This document shows, in pieces, positions 43,235 to 52,624 of a stretch of 64,000 nt of DNA; the first letter of the stretch is position 1, and every line of letters starts with the position of its first letter. The notes beneath the pieces are model-generated. The model saw nothing but the letters and a program-made list of their open reading frames with translations, did not search any database and was not told the DNA's origin. A program made the translations under genes and the position numbers. The DNA is from JBCBXA01 sp039816825 (GTDB taxonomy: Bacteria > Pseudomonadota > Alphaproteobacteria > Rhizobiales > Rhizobiaceae): contig JBCBXA010000001.1 in assembly GCA_039816825.1 (NCBI GenBank), forward strand, positions 62,001 to 126,000, written 5' to 3'.

Positions 43235-43263
43235 CTTGGCACCCATCCAAGTGCTGCCTATGT
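43235..43263 (+). promoter_or_regulatory. Candidate heat-shock (RpoH-type) promoter for ftsH
   Basis: CTTGGCA (43235-43241), a 15-bp spacer and CCTATGT (43257-43263) resemble the RpoH consensus CTTGAAA-N13-16-CCCATNT. It lies 107 bp before the ftsH start, and ftsH is a known heat-shock gene in many bacteria. It is unproven. Confidence 0.4.
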
Positions 43264-43369
43264 TCAACGGTAACGGTCCGGCAATGCCCTTCTATTTGTC
43301 GACACCATCAACCGCAGATTGGCTGCAACGAAGGCGTTGCACACCGGCATTTCGCCAAGGAGCCGACGT

Positions 43370-45298
<1,929 letters not shown>

Positions 45299-45312
45299 GC
45301 CTTAGAGCTTCA

Positions 45313-45337
45313 AAGCCCCGCTTCGGCGGGGTTTTTT
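45313..45337 (+). terminator. Intrinsic terminator after ftsH
   Basis: CCCCGC-ttcg-GCGGGG (45316-45331) followed by six T residues, 17 bp after the stop. The UUCG loop makes it stable. Confidence 0.9.
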
Positions 45338-45574
45338 GTGATCCAACTGGACGGGCAGGGCCCGGCTATCCCATTTCTCCCGCCGCTCACGAAATGTTAC
45401 AGTGGTGCTTTAGAGCGTGCTTGGAGCCTTCGTTGGGAAGAGGCTAAGTGATCTGTTAAGCATGTCGCCCAACGCATTCTGAACGCTTTGGCCCTAACGT
45501 CGCAGGTCTCAAAACATAAGCGCAGCGGCCGGACGGGGGCAGGCTGTGCGGCCAAAGGCGAGTTGGGGAATAGT

Positions 45575-46921
45575 ATGGGGCGCAAATATTTTGGTACCGA
45601 CGGCATTCGCGGCAAAGCGAACACGTCGCCTATGACGGCTGACATTGCGATGAAGGTTGGTATGGCCGCCGGCATCGCATTTCAGCGTGGCGATCATCGC
45701 CATCGTGTGGTTATCGGCAAGGACACGCGGCTGTCGGGCTATATGATCGAGAATGCGCTCGTGGCTGGCTTCACGTCTGCCGGTATGGATGTGTTCCAGC
45801 TGGGACCTATTCCGACGCCTGCTGTGGCGATGCTGACGCGCTCCTTGCGTGGGGACATCGGCGTCATGATTTCAGCGTCCCACAATCCATATCATGACAA
45901 TGGAATAAAGCTGTTCGGTCCGGATGGATTCAAGCTTTCTGACAATACTGAAGCGCGAATTGAAGAACTGATTGATAAGGATCTCAGTGCGTATCTTGCG
46001 CAGTCGAGGAAACTCGGGCGTGCAACACGCATTGGCGTTCACGATCGTTATGTGGAGTTCGCCAAACGCACCTTACCGCGGAGAATGAGCCTAGAAGGCC
46101 TGCGTATCGTTGTCGATTGTGCCAATGGCGCAGCCTACAAGGTGGCGCCGACTACGCTTTGGGAACTGGGCGCCGAAGTGATTGCGATCGGTGACGAGCC
46201 GAATGGCTTGAACATCAATTTGGACTGCGGTTCGACTCACACTGAGCGTCTCTGCGAGAAAGTGCGCGAAATGCGCGCGGATATAGGCATCGCCCTGGAT
46301 GGCGACGCTGACCGCGTGATCATTGTCGATGAGCGCGGCGCTGAGGTGAATGGGGATCAGCTGATGGCCGTCGTCGGCCAAAGCTGGGCTCAGGACGGTC
46401 GTCTTGCCGCCGGTGGCGTGGTCGCCACCATCATGTCCAATCTCGGTCTTGAGCGCTATCTGCGCGAGAACAATCTGGGCCTGGCGCGCACGGCGGTTGG
46501 CGACCGTTACGTTGTCGAGCACATGCGCGAGCATGGCTATAATGTCGGCGGTGAGCAGTCTGGACATCTTGTGCTGTCGGACTTCTCAACGACGGGCGAT
46601 GGGCTGATCGCTGCATTGCAGATTCTTGCGGTTGTCCAGAAAGAAGGCCGCCCTGTTTCCGAGGTTTGCTCGCGCTTTGAGCCTGTCCCGCAGGTGCTCG
46701 AGAATGTGCGCTTCGCCCGTGGCTCCACACCGCTTGAGTCGGCTGTGGTTCAGGAAGCGATTGCAGACGGCAAGTCGCGTTTGGGCGATAGCGGCCGTGT
46801 TGTCATCCGCCCGTCCGGCACCGAGCCGCTGATCCGGGTGATGGCCGAGGGCGATGATCAGAGCCTCGTGCGGGCCGTGGTCAACGATATCGTGTCGTCC
46901 CTAGACAGGATTGCCGCCTGA
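45575..46921 (+). CDS. glmM: Phosphoglucosamine mutase
   Basis: A 448-residue enzyme converting glucosamine-6-phosphate to glucosamine-1-phosphate for peptidoglycan and LPS precursors. The start KYFGTDGIRGKAN, the phosphoserine loop MISASHNPYHDNG with Ser102, the metal loop IALDGDADRVIIVD and the C-terminal RPSGTEPLIRVMAE are intact. The ATG at 45575 follows TTGGGGAA. It follows ftsH in many alphaproteobacteria. The 237-bp gap before it shows no other gene. Confidence 0.97.
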   Translation: MGRKYFGTDGIRGKANTSPMTADIAMKVGMAAGIAFQRGDHRHRVVIGKDTRLSGYMIENALVAGFTSAGMDVFQLGPIPTPAVAMLTRSLRGDIGVMISASHNPYHDNGIKLFGPDGFKLSDNTEARIEELIDKDLSAYLAQSRKLGRATRIGVHDRYVEFAKRTLPRRMSLEGLRIVVDCANGAAYKVAPTTLWELGAEVIAIGDEPNGLNINLDCGSTHTERLCEKVREMRADIGIALDGDADRVIIVDERGAEVNGDQLMAVVGQSWAQDGRLAAGGVVATIMSNLGLERYLRENNLGLARTAVGDRYVVEHMREHGYNVGGEQSGHLVLSDFSTTGDGLIAALQILAVVQKEGRPVSEVCSRFEPVPQVLENVRFARGSTPLESAVVQEAIADGKSRLGDSGRVVIRPSGTEPLIRVMAEGDDQSLVRAVVNDIVSSLDRIAA

Positions 46922-46968
46922 CGTTTCACATGGGGTGGATACTTAAGAAACGCGGTAAAAAAGCGTGG

Positions 46969-46984
46969 TTAAGCCGGTTTTAAC
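46969..46984. promoter_or_regulatory. CtrA box upstream of the outer-membrane protein gene
   Basis: TTAA-gccggtt-TTAAC matches the CtrA consensus TTAA-N7-TTAAC with no mismatch, 73 bp upstream of the OMP start at 47057. It suggests direct control by the cell-cycle regulator CtrA. Confidence 0.55.
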
Positions 46985-47056
46985 TTAAAGCCTTCATTCT
47001 TCCGATCAGTAGGCGGATTCATTCGCCCGCCCGATAGTAGATTGGAAGGACGATCC

Positions 47057-47881
47057 ATGTCTCGAACCGCTCTCAACGTGACCATGGTTGCAGCCATTGC
47101 GGCCGCTGGCATGGCCGTTGCCCCCGCAGCCAACGCTGCTGACCTTATTCCACCGCCGCCGGTGATCCACGTGCCTGAAGAGCCGAAGCATGTCGGTCTC
47201 GGCTGGTATCTTCGTGGCGATCTGTCCGCCGGTATCAGCAAGATCGGCGATGTGAACTATGCCGGCGGCGTGCTTCCTAAAGCTCGCCTTACTGAGAGCT
47301 ATGCCATTGGCGTGGGTGCTGGCGTCAAGTTTGGCGACTATTTCCGCGGTGACTTGACCATCAACCAGCGCATGGGCGCAAAATTCCACGGCGCGTCGTC
47401 AGGAACAATCGCCTGTGATGGCGTCTCTCCCGGCGCTTGTAGCTCCATGTCTGATCAGGAGCTCAACACCACTGAGCTCATGGCCAACGCCTATATCGAC
47501 CTTGGCAAATTCAAGGGCGTGACGCCCTATATTGGCGGTGGTCTCGGCGTAGCCCGCACGGCCTTTGGCAACTACAATCTGATGCGCAACTGTACATCGG
47601 TCGTGGCTACCAACACCCATTGCCCTGGCTACACCGGGGTGGCAGCCAACAATCTAACAAGCACGCAGAGCTTTGCCGGCGCCAAGTCTTGGAACTTTGC
47701 CTGGAACGTGCAGGCAGGTGTGAACGTCGATCTGACCCACAACACCTCGCTTGATCTGGGTTACAAGTACACCCGCATCAACAATGTGAAGATGACCAAC
47801 GATCCGAACCCTGCGGTCTTCCACAACACCAAGTCTCTGGGCTTCCACGACGCCCGCATCGGCCTGCGCTACCACTTCTAG
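47057..47881 (+). CDS. Outer-membrane beta-barrel protein, Omp25/OmpW-like
   Basis: A 274-residue protein with a signal peptide (MVAAIAAAGMAVAPAANAA) and barrel-like alternating strands: GWYLRGDLSAGISKI, AIGVGAGVKFGDYFRGDLTINQR, ELMANAYIDLGKFKGVTPYIGGGLGVART, FAWNVQAGVNVDLTHNTSLDLGYKYTRIN, ending with aromatic RYHF as expected for BAM recognition. Four cysteines in loops may form disulfides. The function is presumably an outer-membrane structural or porin-like protein. GGAAGG is 7 bp before the ATG. Confidence 0.85.
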   Translation: MSRTALNVTMVAAIAAAGMAVAPAANAADLIPPPPVIHVPEEPKHVGLGWYLRGDLSAGISKIGDVNYAGGVLPKARLTESYAIGVGAGVKFGDYFRGDLTINQRMGAKFHGASSGTIACDGVSPGACSSMSDQELNTTELMANAYIDLGKFKGVTPYIGGGLGVARTAFGNYNLMRNCTSVVATNTHCPGYTGVAANNLTSTQSFAGAKSWNFAWNVQAGVNVDLTHNTSLDLGYKYTRINNVKMTNDPNPAVFHNTKSLGFHDARIGLRYHF

Positions 47882-47903
47882 CGTTCGCCAAACTGAAATT
47901 GTC

Positions 47904-47937
47904 CAAAGGGGCGGTGACGACAGTCATCGCCCCTTTG
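47904..47937 (+). terminator. Terminator after the OMP gene
   Basis: CAAAGGGGCGGTGAC-gaca-GTCATCGCCCCTTTG is a 15-bp stem with one G-U pair. The T-run lies inside the stem, so efficiency is uncertain. Confidence 0.7.
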
Positions 47938-48002
47938 TCGTTGTGAAACCGGGTTTTCCCAATTGTCATTTGACTGGCTCGCCACCCTCCATTAATGCGG
48001 TC

Positions 48003-48050
48003 CGCGGGACACGGCCCCCCAACGGGTCGCGCCCATCTGTAAGGATGGAA
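48003..48050 (+). ncRNA. serC leader RNA (serC motif)
   Basis: The 48 nt before serC match the alphaproteobacterial serC motif as I remember it: CGCGGGACACGGCCCC, AACGGGTCGCG, then CCCATC-tgtaa-GGATGG. The first hairpin is GGCCC/GGGTC nested in CGCG/CGCG. The second is CCATC-tgtaag-GATGG and its right arm contains the ribosome-binding site AAGGA, so folding would block translation. This suggests a translational switch responding to serine or a related metabolite. Recognition is from memory. Confidence 0.65.
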
Positions 48051-48054
48051 CAAA

Positions 48055-49233
48055 ATGACAGATGCAACTGCCCGCCCGGACGTTCGTCCGGCGCGACTTG
48101 AATTCTCGTCCGGACCCTGCGCAAAGCGCCCCGGCTGGACGCCTTCCCAGCTCAATGATGCTCCACTCGGACGCTCGCACCGCGCCAAGATTGGCAAGGT
48201 CAAGCTCGCTGAAGCCATCGATAAAACGCGCTCTGTTTTGCGCGTGCCCGATGAGTACCGCATCGGTATCGTGCCCGCTTCAGACACCGGCGCCTATGAA
48301 ATGGCCATGTGGAACCTGCTCGGCGCTCGTCCCGTGACTATGGTGGCCTGGGAGAGCTTTGGAGCAGGATGGGTGACGGATGCCGTCAAACAGCTCAAGC
48401 TAGAAGATTGTGAGACCATAACTGCTGACTATGGCGTTCTGCCGGACATGGCGGCCATCGACTGGGACCGGGACGTTGGCTTCACCTGGAATGGTACGAC
48501 CTCTGGGGTGCGCATGCCGAACGGCGATGCGATCCCATCGGACCGCAAGGGCCTGACCCTTTGTGACGCGACCTCCGCAGCCTTTGCCCAGGACCTGCCA
48601 TGGGACAAGCTCGATGTTGTGACCTTCTCCTGGCAAAAGGTGCTGGGCGGAGAGGCGGCTCACGGTGTGCTGATCCTGAGCCCCCGCGCCGTCGAGCGCC
48701 TTGAGACGTTCACCCCGGATCGCCCATTGCCGAAGATCTTTCGCCTCACCAAGGGCGGCAAGCTTATTGAAGGCATCTTCTCTGGTGCCACCATCAACAC
48801 GCCCTCCATGCTGTGCGTGGAAGACTATCTCGACGCGCTCGACTGGGCGGCGGAGATCGGTGGTCTCGATGCCATGATCGCTCGGGCTGATGCCAATGCC
48901 GGCGCTCTTAACGATTGGGTTGATCGCACGGCGTGGATCGAGAATTTGGCCGTTGACGCCGATACCCGTTCCAACACATCTGTGTGCCTGACCATTGCAG
49001 ACCCTGATGTCACAGCATTGTCGTCCGATGAGCAGGCTGCCTTTGCCAAGGCCATCGTGTCCGTCCTCGATGCCGAGGGTGTGGCCTATGATATCGGCGC
49101 CTACCGCGATGCCCCCACAGGGTTCCGCATTTGGTGTGGTGCGACCGTGGACACGGCCGATGTGGAAGCGCTGACTTTGTGGCTGGATTGGGCATTCGCC
49201 CAGCAGAAGGCCACGCTCAAGGCAGCGGCTTAG
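48055..49233 (+). CDS. serC: Phosphoserine aminotransferase
   Basis: A 392-residue PLP enzyme making phosphoserine from 3-phosphohydroxypyruvate and glutamate. The PLP lysine is in TFSWQKVLGGEAAHGVLILS, with EFSSGPCAKRPGW at the start and WNGTTSGVRMPNGD in the middle. It has the alphaproteobacterial type length. It precedes serA, with 147 bp between. Start codon and ribosome-binding site lie within the leader RNA. The serC-serA gap has only weak hairpins and no gene. Confidence 0.95.
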   Translation: MTDATARPDVRPARLEFSSGPCAKRPGWTPSQLNDAPLGRSHRAKIGKVKLAEAIDKTRSVLRVPDEYRIGIVPASDTGAYEMAMWNLLGARPVTMVAWESFGAGWVTDAVKQLKLEDCETITADYGVLPDMAAIDWDRDVGFTWNGTTSGVRMPNGDAIPSDRKGLTLCDATSAAFAQDLPWDKLDVVTFSWQKVLGGEAAHGVLILSPRAVERLETFTPDRPLPKIFRLTKGGKLIEGIFSGATINTPSMLCVEDYLDALDWAAEIGGLDAMIARADANAGALNDWVDRTAWIENLAVDADTRSNTSVCLTIADPDVTALSSDEQAAFAKAIVSVLDAEGVAYDIGAYRDAPTGFRIWCGATVDTADVEALTLWLDWAFAQQKATLKAAA

Positions 49234-49380
49234 CCTCACAATCCTAAATCTCATCCTTGGGCCAGACCCGAGGACCATCTCATTGAGGTTCTGAGCCAGC
49301 CGGCCATGATCTTCGGGCAGGCCTGAGGATGACGAACCCAGGAGCGCCTCGCGCTCAAACAACCGACAGGAAAGCCCAAT

Positions 49381-50976
49381 ATGGCACCTCGCGTTCTCGT
49401 TTCAGACAAACTCTCCCCCACCGCCGTACAGATCTTCAAGGATCGCGGTGTGGACGTCGATTTTCAGCCTGACCTTGGAAAGGACAAGGCCAAGCTGAAG
49501 GAAGTCATCGGTCAGTATGATGGCATTGCCATCCGTTCCGCCACCAAGCTGACGGCGGATGTTCTGTCCGCCGCAGGCAATCTCAAAGTCATCGGTCGGG
49601 CCGGCATCGGCGTCGACAATGTCGATATTCCAGCAGCCTCGTCCAATGGCGTCATCGTGATGAATACGCCCTTTGGTAACTCGATCACCACAGCTGAGCA
49701 TGCCATAGCCCTGATGTTTGCCGTGGCACGCCAGATCCCGCCTGCCGACAGCTCCACCCAGGCGGGCAAGTGGGAAAAGTCAAAGTTCATGGGCGTTGAG
49801 ATCACGGGTAAGACCCTTGGCCTCATCGGTGCCGGCAATATCGGTTCCATCGTCGCGGCTCGCGCCCTGGGCCTGAAGATGAAGGTCGTCGCGTACGACC
49901 CGTTCCTCAGCCATGAGAGGGCGGTCGATCTGGGCATCGAGAAAGTGGAACTCGATCAGCTCCTCGCCCGGGCCGACTTCATCACTCTGCACGTCCCTAT
50001 GACTGATATGACGAAGGGCATTATCTCGGCAGAAGCCATCGCCAAGATGAAAAAGGGCGTTCGCATTGTGAACTGCGCGCGGGGTGGTCTGGTGGATGAA
50101 GCGGCGCTGGCCGAGGCCATCAAGTCCGGTCATGTGGCGGGTGCCGCCTTTGACGTGTTTGAGATTGAGCCAGCGACTGACTCGCCTCTCTTCGGTCTGC
50201 CAAATGTTGTCTGCACGCCGCATCTGGGTGCTTCCACATCGGAAGCACAGGAAAACGTGGCGCTTCAGGTTGCTGAGCAGATTTCCGACTATCTGTTGGA
50301 TGGAGCCGTCTCCAACGCGCTCAACATGCCTTCCATCACCGCGGAAGAGGCTCCGCGTCTTGTCCCATTCGTCAAACTGGCGGAGCTGCTCGGCGCCTTC
50401 ACCGGACAGGTTACGGAAGGGGCGATCAAGGAGGTCGAAATTCTATTCGATGGCTCCGTATCGGAGATGAACACCCGTGCCCTCATGAGCGCGGCCCAGG
50501 CTGGCATTATGCGCCCGCTCGTCGGCGACAGCGTGAATATGGTCTCCGCGCCCATGAAGATGAAGGATAAGGGCATCAAGGTCTCGGAAGTGAAGCGTGA
50601 CAAGACCGGTATCTATGATGGCTACATCAAGATCACCGTGCGCACTGAAGCGCAGGAGCGCTCCGTGGCCGGCACCGTTTTTGCCGATGGCAAGCCGCGC
50701 TTCATCCAGATCAAGGGTATCAACCTTGATGCTGAGATCGGTGAGCACATGCTCTACACGACCAACAAGGACGCCCCTGGCATCATTGGCCTTCTGGGCA
50801 AGCACTTCGGTGACGCCGGCGTAAACATTGCGAACTTCCATCTGGGCCGTAACGCCCCGGGCGGTGACGCGATTGCACTTCTCTATCTCGACGCACCGAT
50901 CCCCGCATCCCTGTGGGCTGTTGTGAAGGGGGAAGACGCCATCATTCAGGCCAAGCCGCTGAAGTTCGCCATCTAA
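49381..50976 (+). CDS. serA: D-3-phosphoglycerate dehydrogenase
   Basis: A 531-residue enzyme, first step of serine synthesis. The NAD-binding LGLIGAGNIGSIVAARALG, the active-site arginine in VNCARGGLVDEAAL and the histidine in CTPHLGASTSEAQEN are present. The long form includes an intervening domain and a C-terminal ACT domain (TTNKDAPGIIGLLGKHFGDAGVNIANFHLGR) for serine feedback. It is in the order serC-serA, and the dps promoter overlaps its 3' end. Confidence 0.97.
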   Translation: MAPRVLVSDKLSPTAVQIFKDRGVDVDFQPDLGKDKAKLKEVIGQYDGIAIRSATKLTADVLSAAGNLKVIGRAGIGVDNVDIPAASSNGVIVMNTPFGNSITTAEHAIALMFAVARQIPPADSSTQAGKWEKSKFMGVEITGKTLGLIGAGNIGSIVAARALGLKMKVVAYDPFLSHERAVDLGIEKVELDQLLARADFITLHVPMTDMTKGIISAEAIAKMKKGVRIVNCARGGLVDEAALAEAIKSGHVAGAAFDVFEIEPATDSPLFGLPNVVCTPHLGASTSEAQENVALQVAEQISDYLLDGAVSNALNMPSITAEEAPRLVPFVKLAELLGAFTGQVTEGAIKEVEILFDGSVSEMNTRALMSAAQAGIMRPLVGDSVNMVSAPMKMKDKGIKVSEVKRDKTGIYDGYIKITVRTEAQERSVAGTVFADGKPRFIQIKGINLDAEIGEHMLYTTNKDAPGIIGLLGKHFGDAGVNIANFHLGRNAPGGDAIALLYLDAPIPASLWAVVKGEDAIIQAKPLKFAI

Positions 50977-50977
50977 G

Positions 50978-51002
50978 GGAACGTTCTCGATGCTTCGACG
51001 TT
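50978..51002 (+). promoter_or_regulatory. EcfG-type general-stress promoter for dps
   Basis: GGAAC (50978-50982), 16 bp, then CGTT (50999-51002) match the alphaproteobacterial EcfG consensus GGAAC-N16/17-CGTT without mismatch. It begins right after the serA stop and 86 bp before the dps start. Dps proteins are common members of the EcfG stress regulon. Confidence 0.7.
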
Positions 51003-51052
51003 TTGACAGTGTGCCAAGAGCATTCGCTCTTGGCCTGTATTTCTGCGTCGAA
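50994..51052 (+). repeat. Nested inverted repeats in the serA-dps gap
   Basis: An outer repeat TTCGACG (50994-51000) / CGTCGAA (51046-51052) encloses a perfect inner hairpin GCCAAGAGC-attc-GCTCTTGGC (51013-51034). The outer right arm ends 1 nt before the dps ribosome-binding site AAGGAG. The left arm overlaps the promoter, so the full structure would only form in read-through RNA from serA. Confidence 0.6.
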
Positions 51053-51063
51053 AGGAGCACAAA

Positions 51064-51552
51064 ATGCCCGAGAATTTTGCCCACGGTCTCAACGACAACA
51101 CCCGGAACGAGGTTGTGGAACTGTTGAACGCGCGGCTGGTCGACGCAATCGACCTGCGCATGGCGGTTAAGCAGGCCCACTGGAATCTGAAAGGTACTGG
51201 TTTCATTGGCGTCCATGAATTGCCGGACGATGTGGCCGATCGCCTTGCCGAAGGCATCGACACCATGGCGGAGCGGGCAGTCATCCTGGGCGGTATCGCT
51301 CGCGGTACGCTGCAGGATGCCGCCGAGAACACATCGCTTGATGCCTATCCTGCCGAGACCATCGACCTGCAGGACCATGTCGACGCTTTGGTCGAGCGGT
51401 TCAAAGCCTTCGGTGCAAAAGTGCGCAAGGCTGCCGAAGCTGCCGAGGAAGCTGGCGATGGTGATACCGAGGATCTGTTCGTTGAGATCAGCCGCACCAC
51501 CGACAAGGATGCGTGGTTCATCGGCGCTAATGGCCGCGAACGCGCGGCCTAA
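51064..51552 (+). CDS. dps: Dps ferritin-like DNA-protection protein
   Basis: A 162-residue ferritin-fold protein forming a 12-mer that oxidises iron with hydrogen peroxide. Ferroxidase residues are present: His39, His51, Asp55, Asp66 and Glu70, in AHWNLKGTGFIGVHELPDDVADRLAEGIDTMAERAVILGG. All match the Escherichia coli Dps residues with an offset of 12. The lysine-rich N-terminal tail of the Escherichia protein is absent, so DNA binding may be weak. AAGGAG precedes the ATG. Confidence 0.93.
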   Translation: MPENFAHGLNDNTRNEVVELLNARLVDAIDLRMAVKQAHWNLKGTGFIGVHELPDDVADRLAEGIDTMAERAVILGGIARGTLQDAAENTSLDAYPAETIDLQDHVDALVERFKAFGAKVRKAAEAAEEAGDGDTEDLFVEISRTTDKDAWFIGANGRERAA

Positions 51553-51572
51553 AGTGTTGCAATGACCATTTG

Positions 51573-51599
51573 AAAGGGGCACCCTGTGCGCCCCTTTTT
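51573..51599 (+). terminator. Terminator after dps
   Basis: AAAGGGGC-accctgtg-GCCCCTTTTT: an 8-bp stem with a short T-run, 20 bp after the dps stop. It lies between dps and the convergent EamA gene. Confidence 0.8.
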
Positions 51600-51606
51600 G
51601 CATCTG

Positions 51607-52524
51607 CTACTTGCGCTGAGCCAGGCTCACACCGCCGATCACCAAGATCATCGCGACGCCGTGGTAAAGCCGGAGCTGCTCGCCGATCAACAGGACGGCG
51701 AGGAGGGCCGTGAAAAGCGGCACGAGGTTGATGAACAGCCCGGCACGGTTTGGCCCCACAACTTCAACGCCGCGAATGTAAAAGCCCTGCGCCAGGATGG
51801 ACGGCATTATGGCGGCGTAGGCCACCAAAAGCCAGGCGATGCCTGTACCCGGCCAGACGTTTGCGCCGCGAGCTCCTTCTTCAATCACCAGCAGAACGCT
51901 GGCGATGGCTGCGCCCGCAATCGCAAGCGTCAGGAAGGTTTGCCAGGCCAGTGCAGGCTTGTACTTCAGGCCAAGCGTGTAGGCCGCATAGGTGAAGGCG
52001 GCTCCCACCATAAAGAGTTCCCCAAGACCCAGCGCCGTGTTGAGCAGGGAGAGCGGATCGCCCCGGGTGACAACAACGGCGACACCCACTAGCGAAATGG
52101 AGAAGCCGACAACCTCCACCCAACGAACCCGCTGGCGGAAGATGATGAAGTTCAGAATGAAGATCAGTAGAGGAATGCCGGACTGAAGGATGGCTGCGTT
52201 GGTGGCCGGCATGTGCACGAGGCCGGAATACAAAAAGAAATTGAACCCGGCATAGCCCACCGCGCCGAGCGCGAGCGGTATCCAGCCGACCTTGCGGATC
52301 ATCGGCCACTCGACCTTCAGGTGCTGACGAAACAGTGTCGCGCAGATCAGTGTGGCAATGCCCCAGCGGCCCAGCGTCAGCACGGCGGGCGACACCTCAC
52401 CGGGCGCTGCGCGGCCAACCACGGCGTTGCCACCCCAGAACAGCGCGGTCAGCGTCAACAGCAAATAGGGCTGGTTGTAGAGCCAACTGCCCAGGGTCCG
52501 GCGATCATTGGTGGTGTCTGTCAT
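51607..52524 (-). CDS. EamA/DMT-family transporter
   Basis: A 305-residue membrane protein with about ten helices and two EamA repeats: PYLLLTLTALFWGGNAVVGRAAPGEVSPAVLTLGRW at the start and FTYAAYTLGLKYKPALAWQTFLTLAIAGAAIASVLLV in the second half. Exporter of an unknown small molecule. It converges on dps and diverges from the DUF4139 gene. Only superficially similar to the EamA at 1597. Confidence 0.87.
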   Translation of the reverse strand: MTDTTNDRRTLGSWLYNQPYLLLTLTALFWGGNAVVGRAAPGEVSPAVLTLGRWGIATLICATLFRQHLKVEWPMIRKVGWIPLALGAVGYAGFNFFLYSGLVHMPATNAAILQSGIPLLIFILNFIIFRQRVRWVEVVGFSISLVGVAVVVTRGDPLSLLNTALGLGELFMVGAAFTYAAYTLGLKYKPALAWQTFLTLAIAGAAIASVLLVIEEGARGANVWPGTGIAWLLVAYAAIMPSILAQGFYIRGVEVVGPNRAGLFINLVPLFTALLAVLLIGEQLRLYHGVAMILVIGGVSLAQRK

Positions 52525-52624
52525 CGACCCGCACTAGCCTGCGCTGCATCTGTTTGCACCATCTTTCCGCCGTGATGCCCGGCAAAACCATCCATGCGGC
52601 CCGCCTTTCGGAGATCTCCACCCT

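Noticed and set aside
49234..49380. A second leader RNA between serC and serA
   Set aside because: Only short, weak stems (GGACC/GGTTC) and no match to the serC motif; left as ordinary spacer.
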